Of a stretch of 64,000 nucleotides of DNA, positions 6,969 through 15,409 are shown piece after piece. Every line of letters begins with the position of its first letter. The stretch's first letter is position 1. The notes below the pieces were generated by a model. It was not told the origin of the DNA and ran no database searches. It was given only the letters and a program-made list of their open reading frames with translations. The position numbers and the translations under genes are program-made. The stretch comes from Elusimicrobiota bacterium (GTDB taxonomy: Bacteria > Elusimicrobiota > Elusimicrobia > UBA1565 > UBA9628): positions 124,675-188,674 of the forward strand of contig JAHFCE010000004.1 of NCBI GenBank assembly GCA_023249675.1, written 5' to 3'.

Positions 6969-8336
6969 ATGGTGAACGCGCCGAATCGATTCGCGATACT
7001 CGCCGTCGCCGTGTCGTTGGCGTCGCCGTCTTCGGCCCAGATGCGGGTCTCGGGAACCGTCGCTCCTGTGCCCGGCCTTGCCGCCCCGCTGATTCCGTTT
7101 TCTTCTTTTGCCGCGCCGGTTCTTCTGCCCGCGCTTCCCGTCGGCGTCGAGGCGGGCCGCGCCTATTTCGATGGAGCCCTCGCCAAGCCCGAGATTCGCC
7201 CGGCGGCGGCCGCTTCGGCGCGCGCTCCGCGCGGCGAGACCGTCGCGTTCAACGGTATCGTCCTTCCCGCCCGGATGTTTTCCGATCAGACGAAGATCTC
7301 GGAGCACTTGGTCCGCGCGATCGACGCCTCGCGGACCTCGATTGACATCGCGATTCACGGCCTCGCCCTGCGCGAGGTCGCGGCCGCCCTCGTGCGCGCG
7401 AAGAAGCGCGACGTGACGGTCCGCATCGTGATGAATCAGACCCACGTGTTTCCGGAAAAGCCCCGCGACACGCGCAGCCCCGAGGTGCAGCTGTTGATGG
7501 ACCAGGGTTTTGAGATGAAGATGCTGCGCGGCGGCGACATGTTCGGCGTCATGCACAACAAGATCGCAATTTTCGACAGCCAGGCTTTGGAGATGGGTTC
7601 GTACAATTGGAGCCACGCCGCCGACACCTGGCACTGGGAAAACGCGATGTTCCACGCCGAGCAGGCGCGCATCCAGGCGTACCAGGCGTATTGGGACTGG
7701 ATGTGGTCGGTCTCATCGGAGATCCCGGCCTCGGCTCCCCCGCGTCCGACGCCGATTCCCGAGGGCCAGCCGCACCCCAATCTGCCGCCCGCGCCGCAGG
7801 ACGGCGCTCGTCCGATCCAATTCAACGGCGAGGCGTTTCCGGCTCAGGCTTTCTCGCCGGGCGGCGTGACCGCGCACCTCGTGCGCGCGATCAACGTCTC
7901 GCGGGTCTCGATCGACTTGGCTAATTTCTCGTTCACCTCCGAGGTCTTGCGCGATGCTCTCCTGCGGGCGAAGGGGCGCGGCGTTGCGATCCGCATCGTC
8001 TTCGATAACGGCCAGTACAAATTTCTTCCCGAAATGCACTGGTTCGCGGAGAACGGCTTCGACGTCCTGCTTTCCCGCGGCAAGAGCGGAGAGAAGGGCG
8101 TCATGCACGAAAAGTTCGCGGTATTCGACGGCGCTTTGGTCGAAGCGGGTTCGTTCAACTGGACGCGCAACGGCGAGAAGAACAATTACGAGAATGCGAT
8201 GTTCCTCGACGCGCCCGATGACGCCGCGGCCTTTGCGGCGCAATTCCAGCGCATCCGCGATCAGGCCCGGGTGCCGGGGGCCGAGGACCATCAGGGCCCG
8301 CACGCCGCGCCCGAAGACATCAACCTCGAGCACTGA
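6969..8336 (+). CDS. Exported phospholipase D-like protein, two HKD motifs
   Basis: 455 residues: signal peptide (cleavage near SSAQ, residue 24), Ala/Pro-rich stretch, box AGRAYFDGAL (residues 62-71), then two homologous PLD domains. HKD motifs HNKIAIFD (His196) and HEKFAVFD (His380) are complete, each followed by a G-S-x-N-W segment. The two halves repeat each other (FNG-x-x-x-PA at both openings, then SIDIA/SIDLA), so the active site should form between them. A Pro-rich linker joins them (about 255-275). The substrate could be phospholipid, nucleic acid or another phosphodiester; PLD-like nucleases are equally possible. Acts outside the cytoplasm if the leader is functional. Confidence 0.9.
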   Translation: MVNAPNRFAILAVAVSLASPSSAQMRVSGTVAPVPGLAAPLIPFSSFAAPVLLPALPVGVEAGRAYFDGALAKPEIRPAAAASARAPRGETVAFNGIVLPARMFSDQTKISEHLVRAIDASRTSIDIAIHGLALREVAAALVRAKKRDVTVRIVMNQTHVFPEKPRDTRSPEVQLLMDQGFEMKMLRGGDMFGVMHNKIAIFDSQALEMGSYNWSHAADTWHWENAMFHAEQARIQAYQAYWDWMWSVSSEIPASAPPRPTPIPEGQPHPNLPPAPQDGARPIQFNGEAFPAQAFSPGGVTAHLVRAINVSRVSIDLANFSFTSEVLRDALLRAKGRGVAIRIVFDNGQYKFLPEMHWFAENGFDVLLSRGKSGEKGVMHEKFAVFDGALVEAGSFNWTRNGEKNNYENAMFLDAPDDAAAFAAQFQRIRDQARVPGAEDHQGPHAAPEDINLEH

Positions 8337-8369
8337 TCGCTCAGACCCAAGCCGACTGGCCGTAAATGC

Positions 8370-8375
8370 CATAAT
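8370..8375 (+). promoter_or_regulatory. -10 box of rnr (leaderless type)
   Basis: CATAAT followed by 6 bases and the ATG at 8382; no ribosome binding site. Confidence 0.45.
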
Positions 8376-8381
8376 GACGGC

Positions 8382-10343
8382 ATGAGAGGACGCGGTCGCG
8401 GCGGGCGCCATCCGAAGAGCGGCGGGAAGGGCTCTTCCCAGGAGGTCCTGCTTGAAGGCAAGCTCCAGCATAAGGGGCGCTTCGGCTTCCTGATTTCCGA
8501 GGTCGCCGGCACGGCGGACGCGTACATCAGCGGGCCCTCGCTGAGCCTCGCCATGGACGGCGACCGGGTGAAGGTGCGCCTCGGCGGCGAGCGCAACGGC
8601 AAGCGCATGGGCGAGATCGTGTCGGTGCTCACTCGCGCGCGCACGACCGCGATCGGCTTCCTACGCAAGGCCGGCAAGTCCTGGGCCGTCGTGCCCGAAG
8701 GCAGCGACGAGTCTTCGGCCCTGGCCGTGCTCGGTTTTGCGCCCGGTGCGGGGGAGCCGGAGCCCGGTGTCCTCGCGGCGCTCAAGATCGAGCGCTGGCC
8801 GACCGTGAACGTCCCCGCGGGCGGTACCGTCACCAAGATTCTCGGTCAGGCGAGCGAGCCCGCCGTGCGCCTGAGCGCCACGCTGGCCGCGAAGGAGATC
8901 GACACGGTGTTCCCCGAGGCGGCCACCCGCGAGGCGGAGGCCTTGCCGCTTGACCCGACGCCCGCGCAGTGGGCGGGGCGCAAGGAGTTGTTTCATCTTC
9001 CGGTCTTCACGATCGACGGCGCCGACGCGAAGGACTTCGACGACGCCGTCTCGCTCGAGGAACTGCCCGGCGGGAGCTGGCGGCTCGGCGTGCACATCGC
9101 CGCCGTCGCCGAGTACGTCAAGCGCGGCTCGGCGATCGACGCCGAGGCGGTCAAGCGCGCGACGAGCGTGTACCTGCCCGGGCGCGTGATCCCGATGCTG
9201 CCGCCGAAACTTTCGGACCACTTGTGCTCGCTGCGGCCGGACGTCCCGCGCCTGACGCTCACCTGCTGGCTTGAGCTGGATCAGCATGGCGCGCCGGGGA
9301 GGGTCGAGGTTCAGGAAACGGTGATCCGGTCGGCGCGGCGGTTCACGTATGAAGAAGTGCAGGAAATATTAAACGGCAACGAAGTCGAGCGCGTCACGCC
9401 CGCCGTCAAAGCCGTGGTTCTCAAAATGGGCGCCCTCGCCAAGAAATTAACGGCGGTGCGCATGCGCCGCGGCGCGCTCGACTTCATGACGACCGAATAT
9501 AACGTCAAGATGGACGAACACGGCTTGCCGCTGCTTGTCGTCAAGCGCCCGCGCCTCGACAGCCACCGTCTGATCGAGGAGTTCATGGTCGCGGCCAACG
9601 AGGCCGTCGCCCGCACCTTGTCGAAGACCAAGGTCCCTTTCATGAGGCGGCTGCATGAAACCCCGGACCCGGTCCGCCTCCAGCAGCTCCAGGAGGAGAT
9701 GGGCCAGCTCGGCCTTGTCGCCAAGACCTCGCTCGTCGCGCACCCCGTCGAGGGTTTGCAAAGCCTGCTCGCGGCCGCGGTCGGCCACCCCTTCGAGGAA
9801 ACGGCCAACATTCAGGTCATCCGCAGCCTCAAGCAGGCGCGCTACTCGGCCGAGGCGGGCGGCCACTTCGGCCTCGCGTCGAAGGACTATTGCCACTTCA
9901 CCTCGCCGATCCGCCGCTACCCCGATCTCGTCGTGCACCGCGCCGTCAAAGGCTTTCTGAAGGGCGATAAGACGAGCCATGTGCAGGGCATCGACTTGGA
10001 GGGACTCGCCGTGCACTGCTCTGAGCGCGAGCGCGGCGCCGCCGAGGCCGAACGCAAGGCCGTGGACATGGCGCGCGCGGCGATCCTGGGGCGCTCCGTG
10101 GGCCAGGTGTTCGAGGGCGTGGTCATCAACGTGACGACGGCTGGGGCCTTCGTGTCCTTGCCCGAGTCGGGCGCGGTCGGCCTTTGGCGGGGTGCGGCCG
10201 CGACGATAGGCCAGAAGCTCAAGGTGAAGCTGACGGGAGTGGACGAGGCCCTCGGCCGCATCGAATTCGAGCCGGTGAAGGACTCTCTGCCCAATCAGAT
10301 ACGCGTCACGCCCTGGCGGAACAAGAACAAACGCCGCCGCTGA
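8382..10343 (+). CDS. rnr: Ribonuclease R (RNB family exoribonuclease)
   Basis: 653 residues. N-terminal basic Gly/Arg tail, cold-shock-type domain (KGRFGFLI), RNB catalytic domain beginning near residue 205 with IDGADAKDFDDAVSL, whose Asp residues bind magnesium, then LPGRVIPMLPPKLSD, FTSPIRRYPDLVVHR and a C-terminal S1 domain (VFEGVVINVTTAGAFVSLPE) with a basic end. It degrades structured RNA 3' to 5' in the cytoplasm. Shorter than the E. coli enzyme (about 810 residues) because the N-terminal helix-turn-helix domain is missing and the tail is short. It stands alone; a 25-bp inverted repeat follows it. Confidence 0.95.
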   Translation: MRGRGRGGRHPKSGGKGSSQEVLLEGKLQHKGRFGFLISEVAGTADAYISGPSLSLAMDGDRVKVRLGGERNGKRMGEIVSVLTRARTTAIGFLRKAGKSWAVVPEGSDESSALAVLGFAPGAGEPEPGVLAALKIERWPTVNVPAGGTVTKILGQASEPAVRLSATLAAKEIDTVFPEAATREAEALPLDPTPAQWAGRKELFHLPVFTIDGADAKDFDDAVSLEELPGGSWRLGVHIAAVAEYVKRGSAIDAEAVKRATSVYLPGRVIPMLPPKLSDHLCSLRPDVPRLTLTCWLELDQHGAPGRVEVQETVIRSARRFTYEEVQEILNGNEVERVTPAVKAVVLKMGALAKKLTAVRMRRGALDFMTTEYNVKMDEHGLPLLVVKRPRLDSHRLIEEFMVAANEAVARTLSKTKVPFMRRLHETPDPVRLQQLQEEMGQLGLVAKTSLVAHPVEGLQSLLAAAVGHPFEETANIQVIRSLKQARYSAEAGGHFGLASKDYCHFTSPIRRYPDLVVHRAVKGFLKGDKTSHVQGIDLEGLAVHCSERERGAAEAERKAVDMARAAILGRSVGQVFEGVVINVTTAGAFVSLPESGAVGLWRGAAATIGQKLKVKLTGVDEALGRIEFEPVKDSLPNQIRVTPWRNKNKRRR

Positions 10344-10358
10344 CTGGTCCTATATTTT

Positions 10359-10424
10359 GGTGTCAGGCCTATAGTTACTTGAAATTCTTTCTAGGGGAAT
10401 TCAAGTAACTATAGGCCTGACACC
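10359..10424. repeat. 25-bp perfect inverted repeat (MITE/REP-like, or hairpin end of rnr)
   Basis: Positions 10359-10383 are the exact reverse complement of 10400-10424, with a 16-base spacer. The arms begin GGTGTCAGGCCTATAG. The repeat lies 15 bases after the rnr stop. There is no T-tract after the right arm, so it is not a standard intrinsic terminator. The length, perfection and moderate GC in a very GC-rich genome suggest a mobile miniature element of the kind moved by REP-associated tyrosine transposases. It could still stop or stabilise the rnr transcript. Confidence 0.75.
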
Positions 10425-10457
10425 GGTTGCCCGGTTGCCGGTTGACCGGTGGAAGGC

Positions 10458-10931
10458 TTAGTACGCGCCGATCTCTTTTTCGAGATCGTTCTCGGGGAGG
10501 CTGTGGTGGCGGTCCGGGCGCACCGGCCCAAGGTCATCGGAAGAGCTCTTCTCTTTCCGTTGTTTGCGGCCATCGAAGACCGTATCGAGCGTTTCGCGGG
10601 CGGCGGCGACGGAGTCTTTGGCGGCAGCGGCGTCCTGAGCGGGGGACGCGAAGCGGGTTGCCTGGAAGGCGCGTGGTATTGTGACGAGCAAGATGGGGGT
10701 CGCGGTCGTCATCGGGACGGGGGCGGGCGCCAGTGCGACGGAGGGGTTGAGCAGTGGCGAGGGCAGGCGGATGCGCTGGTTGATTGCGAAGCTGCTCATC
10801 GGGCCGGGCAAGGTCATCGGCGTGCCGATGTACAGATTGCCGCGTCCGCCGGGGAGAATCGCCGTCATCTGAGCCGAGGCCGAGCAGGCGAGAATCAAAG
10901 CGAGGGAGACGAACGTCATCTTGGTCTTCAT
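10458..10931 (-). CDS. Leader-only exported protein with FDG box
   Basis: 157 residues from ATG 10931; the frame extends to 10982, but the extension is Pro-rich and TATACT lies 9 bases before the inner ATG. Signal peptide (1-20, ACSASA then Q), a Pro/Leu/Ala-rich region (21-100), then TLDTVFDGRKQ (box at 119-121) and only about 36 further residues, very charged and ending EKEIGAY. It therefore has the same N-terminal plan as the large exported enzymes here but no attached domain. Function unknown; it may be a free form of the leader, or a remnant after domain loss. Confidence 0.7.
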   Translation of the reverse strand: MKTKMTFVSLALILACSASAQMTAILPGGRGNLYIGTPMTLPGPMSSFAINQRIRLPSPLLNPSVALAPAPVPMTTATPILLVTIPRAFQATRFASPAQDAAAAKDSVAAARETLDTVFDGRKQRKEKSSSDDLGPVRPDRHHSLPENDLEKEIGAY

Positions 10932-11024
10932 TGCCCATTCAGTATAGGCGTTGGGAGGGGGACCTCCGATGACAGGGGTCAAGCCATGTCGTTGATGCCG
11001 GTCAACTGCAATTTCGCGGTCGAA

Positions 11025-11483
11025 CTAAAACAGGTCCGTTTCGAGAATCACCGTGACGGGCCCATCGTTGACCGACTCGACCGCCATCAAGGCGCCGAAT
11101 TCTCCGGTGCGGACGGTCAAGCCCGAGGCGGCGAGCAATGCGGCCGCGCGGCGATAGAGCGGCTCGGCGGTTGCGGGGCGCGCGGCGGAGGTGAAATCGG
11201 GCCGGCGGCCGCCTTTGAGGGAGGCGCAAAGGGTGAATTGGGAGATGAGGAGCATCTCCCCGCGGACATCCACGACCGATTGATCGAGCTTGCCCTCGTC
11301 GTTCGGGAAAATCCGCAGAACAAGAATCTTGTCGACGAGCTTTTTGACGGCCGCCTCGTCATCTGCGAGATCGACGCCTAGAAGGATCAGAAGACCGGGA
11401 CCGATCGAGCGGCGATCTCCGCAATGAGCGCCGTCTCGTAAAGAGACGGAGGCGGACGACACGCGAGCGGCCACGGCCTTCAT
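11025..11483 (-). CDS. dtd: D-aminoacyl-tRNA deacylase
   Basis: 152 residues, full length. Both DTD signatures are present: LLISQFTLCASLKGGRRPDF and, at the C-terminus, VESVNDGPVTVILE, the NxGPxT loop that rejects L-amino acids. The enzyme hydrolyses D-aminoacyl-tRNA (and Gly-tRNA-Ala) in the cytoplasm and recycles the tRNA. Its start codon is only 20 bases from that of the divergent thpR; TAAACT at 11491-11496 on the minus strand lies 7 bases before the ATG. Confidence 0.95.
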   Translation of the reverse strand: MKAVAARVSSASVSLRDGAHCGDRRSIGPGLLILLGVDLADDEAAVKKLVDKILVLRIFPNDEGKLDQSVVDVRGEMLLISQFTLCASLKGGRRPDFTSAARPATAEPLYRRAAALLAASGLTVRTGEFGALMAVESVNDGPVTVILETDLF

Positions 11484-11503
11484 GAGTTATAGTTTAACTT
11501 CTT

Positions 11504-12043
11504 ATGCGCTTGTTTATCGCCGTGGCGGCGGACGACGAGATCAAATCGGCGGCGGCGGAGGCCGTCGCGCGGCTGCGCCGCGTCGGCGGCAATTTTCGTT
11601 GGGTGGACCCGCGCGACATGCACACGACTTTGCGCTACTTCGGGGCGAGGTCGGAAGATGAGCTGCCGGAGATCCAGGCCCTCATGAGGCGTGCCGCCGC
11701 TGCGACCGCGCCGTTTGAGATCGTGTACGGCGGAGTGGGCGCGTTTGACTCATTCAAAGAAGCGCGCGTCGTGTGGATCGGGCTCAGCGAAGGATTCATC
11801 CCGATGGAGCGCGCGGCCGGGCTCGTTGGGCGCGACGAGCCGCGCCCGTATTCTCCGCACCTTACGGTGGGTCGGAACCGGGGCGCTGTCGCCCCGCCTG
11901 AGTTTGTCGCAGCGCTTAGGGCTGAGCCCATCCTGAATCTGCGCCGCCCGGTGACGAGGCTCAGCCTGTACGCGAGCAAGCCCGCGCCGTTTGGCCATGC
12001 GTACGAGGTCTTGTTCGAGGCGGAGCTGACGGGCGCGGCTTAG
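11504..12043 (+). CDS. thpR: RNA 2',3'-cyclic phosphodiesterase (2H family)
   Basis: 179 residues. Opening MRLFIAVAADDEIK and the two catalytic H-x-T motifs (HTTL near residue 48 and HLTV near residue 118) define the 2H phosphoesterase ThpR/LigT. It opens 2',3'-cyclic phosphates of RNA ends, and can ligate tRNA halves in vitro in relatives. Cytoplasmic. Divergent from dtd; TATAGT at 11488-11493 overlaps the dtd promoter, so the two are likely coregulated or compete. Converges with the next gene, overlapping by 4 bases. Confidence 0.93.
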   Translation: MRLFIAVAADDEIKSAAAEAVARLRRVGGNFRWVDPRDMHTTLRYFGARSEDELPEIQALMRRAAAATAPFEIVYGGVGAFDSFKEARVVWIGLSEGFIPMERAAGLVGRDEPRPYSPHLTVGRNRGAVAPPEFVAALRAEPILNLRRPVTRLSLYASKPAPFGHAYEVLFEAELTGAA

Positions 12044-12945
12044 CCGCGCGAAAATATTTTCTGGAAGGCGCGAGCGCGGCGGATGACGGAGCGCGCGTAC
12101 GCGCGGGCCTGCGCGCGCGTCTTGGGGCTTGCGAGGATTGCGATATCCTTCTTGGCCCACTCAATGACCCGACTCATTGCCCGGATCGCCGCGTCGAGGG
12201 GAGCGATCACGTCCTGCCGGTAGGCTGTAAGCTCGCCGTTCGAGTGGCCGACGCCGCGCATCTGTTCGAGCACGCGTTTTCTTGACGTTCGCGCGCTTTT
12301 CAAGCGTTCGAGCGCCGCGCTCGACATCTTGAGGTCGGCGCGCAGGCGGTTTTCGTAGTTTCGGGAGCGCGTTTTATGGAGTTGGGCGTCCTCGGGATAT
12401 TGCTTGCGCAGAAAGCCCAGGAAGGGTTCCAGGCCCTCTTTGAACTTCGCCTGGGCGCGCGCGTCGTAGGAGCCGCGCTTCGGCTTGTCTTTCAGCTCGC
12501 GCGAGACGCGAAAATCCACCACGTAGGCTTCCAGCTCGGTTTCGAGCAGGTCCGACGGGAGAGTGAGCTCGGTCTGCAGTAGATGCTGGAGTTCGTGAAT
12601 CAACGTCGCGATGTTCGCGCGCGGGGTGCCGTTGAGGCTGGGGCGCCGCAAGCTCAGGATGCCCCAGTCGAGGTTGTAGGTTCCGCTCTCCCTCATCGTG
12701 ACGGCCTCGATGACGACGGGGCGTCCGCGGATCTCGGCCGCTTGGGCGACCGAGTCCAGCACGGCGACGGCGGTCGGGGAGGCTGAGGCCGCGCGGAGGA
12801 TGCGGGCAATCTGTGCGCCGTCGGCGGGATCGGCGACGCTCAGATACGGCGGCAGCGGCAGCCGGCCGACCTCGACGGGCGCGCGGACGACGCCGGCGTG
12901 TGCCGGCAAGGACATCAGGCATGCCAAAAGCGAGGCGGCCAGCAT
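12040..12945 (-). CDS. Exported HEXXH metallopeptidase-like protein
   Basis: 301 residues from ATG 12945, with TACAAT 8 bases upstream. The frame stays open to 13449 but that part overlaps the S41 gene and is Arg/Pro-rich shadow. Signal peptide (1-18, LPAHAG). HELQH at 117-121 followed about 15 residues later by ELEAYVVD gives the His/His/Glu set of zinc gluzincins. The C-terminal half is a long charged helical region with no match I recognise. Probably a periplasmic zinc peptidase, but the active-site assignment is by motif only. Confidence 0.75.
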   Translation of the reverse strand: MLAASLLACLMSLPAHAGVVRAPVEVGRLPLPPYLSVADPADGAQIARILRAASASPTAVAVLDSVAQAAEIRGRPVVIEAVTMRESGTYNLDWGILSLRRPSLNGTPRANIATLIHELQHLLQTELTLPSDLLETELEAYVVDFRVSRELKDKPKRGSYDARAQAKFKEGLEPFLGFLRKQYPEDAQLHKTRSRNYENRLRADLKMSSAALERLKSARTSRKRVLEQMRGVGHSNGELTAYRQDVIAPLDAAIRAMSRVIEWAKKDIAILASPKTRAQARAYARSVIRRARAFQKIFSRG

Positions 12946-12953
12946 GTAGGCTG

Positions 12954-12959
12954 ATTGTA
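12954..12959 (-). promoter_or_regulatory. -10 box of the HEXXH gene
   Basis: TACAAT on the minus strand, 8 bases before ATG 12945, with no Shine-Dalgarno sequence between. Confidence 0.4.
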
Positions 12960-13147
12960 GCGCCTTCGGGGGTCGCCCGGCGCTCTCCAGATGGGCCGCG
13001 ACCGCCGGCAGAGAGCCTAGAGAGTTTTGGGACCGAGGGCCTACGCCCCCATGTCGGCGCGCTCCCATTGACAAAAAAAGACCTTGCTGCGTTTTGAAGG
13101 CTCGGCGCGTCGTCGCCTCTGGGAATGACGCCTGCTTGATGCGCGGC

Positions 13148-15403
13148 TTAGCGGCGCGCGGCCTGGCCCTCTTGAAGCGGCGCCAGATCGGCCGCGATGC
13201 GCAAAGTCTCCTCGAGCACCGCGTCAGGCGCGTCAGGCGAGCGCTCGTAGGCCGCCTCTTCCTCATCGAGGGGGGGAGTGGGAGGCGTTGAAGCGGTCGT
13301 CGAGGAAACGGCGGGCGCCTTGCCATCGAGAATCGCCAAGGTGATGTCCTCGGAGGCGTAGGGCTTCTCTTTTCTCGCGGCGCGCTCCTTCTTGCGGGCG
13401 GCCTGGCGCTCCTCCTCGGTCTTGCTCTCGGCGAGGCGCTTCTTCTCATTGAGCGAGAGGGCCTTGTCCTTCTTTTGCTTTTCCCAACGCGCCATGTCCT
13501 CTTTGATCCACTGGAACTCGCGCGAGGCCGCGACGCGCGCCGCCGAGGCCTTGGCCAAAGACGAGAGGCGCGCCTGCAAGGCCGCGCTGCGGTCGTAGGG
13601 GGCGGCCTCGACCTCGTCGTAGGGCAGGGCGCTCGGCTGCGAGGATTCGGTGGATTCGCTGATGTCCCCGTAGAAGGGGATGTGGATGTCGGGCAGCACG
13701 CCGCGGTGCTGGGTCGAGCCGCCGGAGACGCGGTAGAACTTCTGGATCGTGAGCTTCAGCGCGCCGGGCTTGTAGGAGCGGTAGGCGGGGGGGAGGTATT
13801 GGTTCAGCTCGAGCACGGACTGCACCGTGCCCTTGCCGAACGTGCTTTTCTCGCCGACAATGACGCCGCGGCCGTAGTCCTGCAGGGCTGCTGCGAAAAT
13901 CTCGGAGGCCGACGCGGAGCCGCGCGCGGTCAGCACGATCATCGGCCCGTCGAACGCCGTCATCGGGTCGCTGTCGCGGAGGAGCTTGATCGTGCCGCGC
14001 GCGTCCTTGATCTGGACGACGGGGCCGGCGTTGATGAACAGGCCGGTCAGCGAAACGGCCTCGGACAGAGAGCCGCCGCCGTCGCGGCGCAGGTCGATGA
14101 TCAGGGAGTCCGCGCCGCGCCGTTTCATCTCCGCGATCAAGCGTTCGGTGTCGTGCGTGGCGCTCTTGCCGTCGGAGCCTCCGCGCATGTCCGCGTAGAA
14201 CGAGGGAAGGTCGAGCACGCCGACGCGCGAGGCCGCGCCGTTCTTGCCGGGCACGGTGAAGATCTTGGCCTTGGCCTCCTGGTCGGTGAGCTTGATCTCG
14301 TCGCGCACGAGCGTGATGACGACGCGCGTCGCGGGATCGATCGCGTCGGCGGGCATCACGCGCATGCGCACGGAGGTGCCCTTCTCGCCGCGGATCATCT
14401 GGACGAGGCGGTCGAGCTTCATGCCGACGACCTCGATGAACGGGCCGTCGCCCTGCGCGACGGCTTCGATCTTGTCGTTGGGCTTGAGGCGCTTGTCCTC
14501 GGCGGCGGGGCCGCCCGGAACGAGCGAGACGATGCGCGCGTAGCCGTCCTCGGAGCGCAGCACGGCGCCGATGCCGACGAGCGAAAGCTTCATGCTGATG
14601 TCGAAGTTCTCCTTCTGGGCGGCGGCGAGGTAGTCGGTGTGCGGGTCGAAGACCCGCGTGAGCGCCGAAACGAAGGTCGAGAACACGTCGATGCCGTCGT
14701 ACTCCTTGTAGCTGCGCAGGATGCGGTCGTAGCGCTGGTCGATCGTCTCCTTGGTCGACAGCTCTTTGGCCGGCGCCTCCGCGGGACCTTCCTTTTTCGC
14801 CGCGATCTTGGGAGGCTCGGCCGCGGCCTTCTCTTTCTTTTCCAGGGCCGCCTTCGCGGCGGCGGCCTTGGCTTCCTCGGACTTGAGCTTGGCCAGGCGC
14901 TCGAGCAGAACTTCGTGCTTGATGCGCAGGCGCCACAGTTCGCGGACCTCGGCCTGGCCGGCGGGCCAGCCCAGTTTGTGCCGGTCGAGGACGACCTGAT
15001 CGTCGGTCGTGAAGGTGAAGGTCGAGGAGGTCAAAGTCTTCACGAGGGCGACGCGCTCCTCGAGACGCGAGATCACGCGGTCGAAGATGTCGTAGGCGGC
15101 CTCGACGTCGCCGTCCTTGATGCGGTCGTCGAGCGTTTTGGCGTACTTGGCCTCAAACTCATCCACGTCGCTCTTCTCAAGAATCATGTGGTTGTAGTCG
15201 TAGGCGTCGAGGTAGTTGCGTAAAAATTCGACCGAGACCGCGTCGTCGATCGGACGCCGGGCGTAATGGGTCTGCTCGAGCAGGCGGCCGACGAGTTCGG
15301 TGACGATGGGGCCGCCGCCGTACTTGTCGATCGCGCAGGCGGGGACCGCGAGGACGAGTGCGAGGGTAACGGCGATAAAGCGGCGAAAGATAAAAAAGTT
15401 CAT
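13148..15403 (-). CDS. S41 family C-terminal processing protease (Prc/Tsp type)
   Basis: 751 residues. Signal peptide (1-24, LAVPACA), long helical N-terminal region typical of Prc (LLEQTHYARRPIDDAVSVEF), a Lys/Glu/Ala-rich insertion (about 175-225), PDZ domain (SLVGIGAVLRSEDGYARIVS), peptidase core with SASASEIFAAALQDYG (probable nucleophile Ser498) and STFGKGTVQ (Lys524), then a long charged C-terminal domain as in E. coli Tsp. A periplasmic protease cutting proteins from their C-terminus. It starts 6 bases after the kinase-like gene stops, so they share an operon. The initial MNFFIFRR is short but a normal signal sequence. Confidence 0.93.
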   Translation of the reverse strand: MNFFIFRRFIAVTLALVLAVPACAIDKYGGGPIVTELVGRLLEQTHYARRPIDDAVSVEFLRNYLDAYDYNHMILEKSDVDEFEAKYAKTLDDRIKDGDVEAAYDIFDRVISRLEERVALVKTLTSSTFTFTTDDQVVLDRHKLGWPAGQAEVRELWRLRIKHEVLLERLAKLKSEEAKAAAAKAALEKKEKAAAEPPKIAAKKEGPAEAPAKELSTKETIDQRYDRILRSYKEYDGIDVFSTFVSALTRVFDPHTDYLAAAQKENFDISMKLSLVGIGAVLRSEDGYARIVSLVPGGPAAEDKRLKPNDKIEAVAQGDGPFIEVVGMKLDRLVQMIRGEKGTSVRMRVMPADAIDPATRVVITLVRDEIKLTDQEAKAKIFTVPGKNGAASRVGVLDLPSFYADMRGGSDGKSATHDTERLIAEMKRRGADSLIIDLRRDGGGSLSEAVSLTGLFINAGPVVQIKDARGTIKLLRDSDPMTAFDGPMIVLTARGSASASEIFAAALQDYGRGVIVGEKSTFGKGTVQSVLELNQYLPPAYRSYKPGALKLTIQKFYRVSGGSTQHRGVLPDIHIPFYGDISESTESSQPSALPYDEVEAAPYDRSAALQARLSSLAKASAARVAASREFQWIKEDMARWEKQKKDKALSLNEKKRLAESKTEEERQAARKKERAARKEKPYASEDITLAILDGKAPAVSSTTASTPPTPPLDEEEAAYERSPDAPDAVLEETLRIAADLAPLQEGQAARR

Positions 15404-15409
15404 GTCGGG

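Noticed and set aside
13029-13047. GGACCGAGGGCC here and GGACCTAGGGCC near 36536 as a dispersed repeat
   Set aside because: Only two short GC-rich copies, which could be chance in this genome; needs a whole-genome count.
12946-13449. N-terminal 168 residues of the long frame containing the HEXXH protein
   Set aside because: Arg/Pro-rich shadow overlapping the 3' end of the S41 gene; a signal peptide and a promoter box mark ATG 12945 as the real start.
13475-15223. 582-residue plus-strand frame opposite the S41 protease
   Set aside because: Low-complexity Val/Gly/Arg/Asp shadow; the protease on the other strand has all catalytic motifs.
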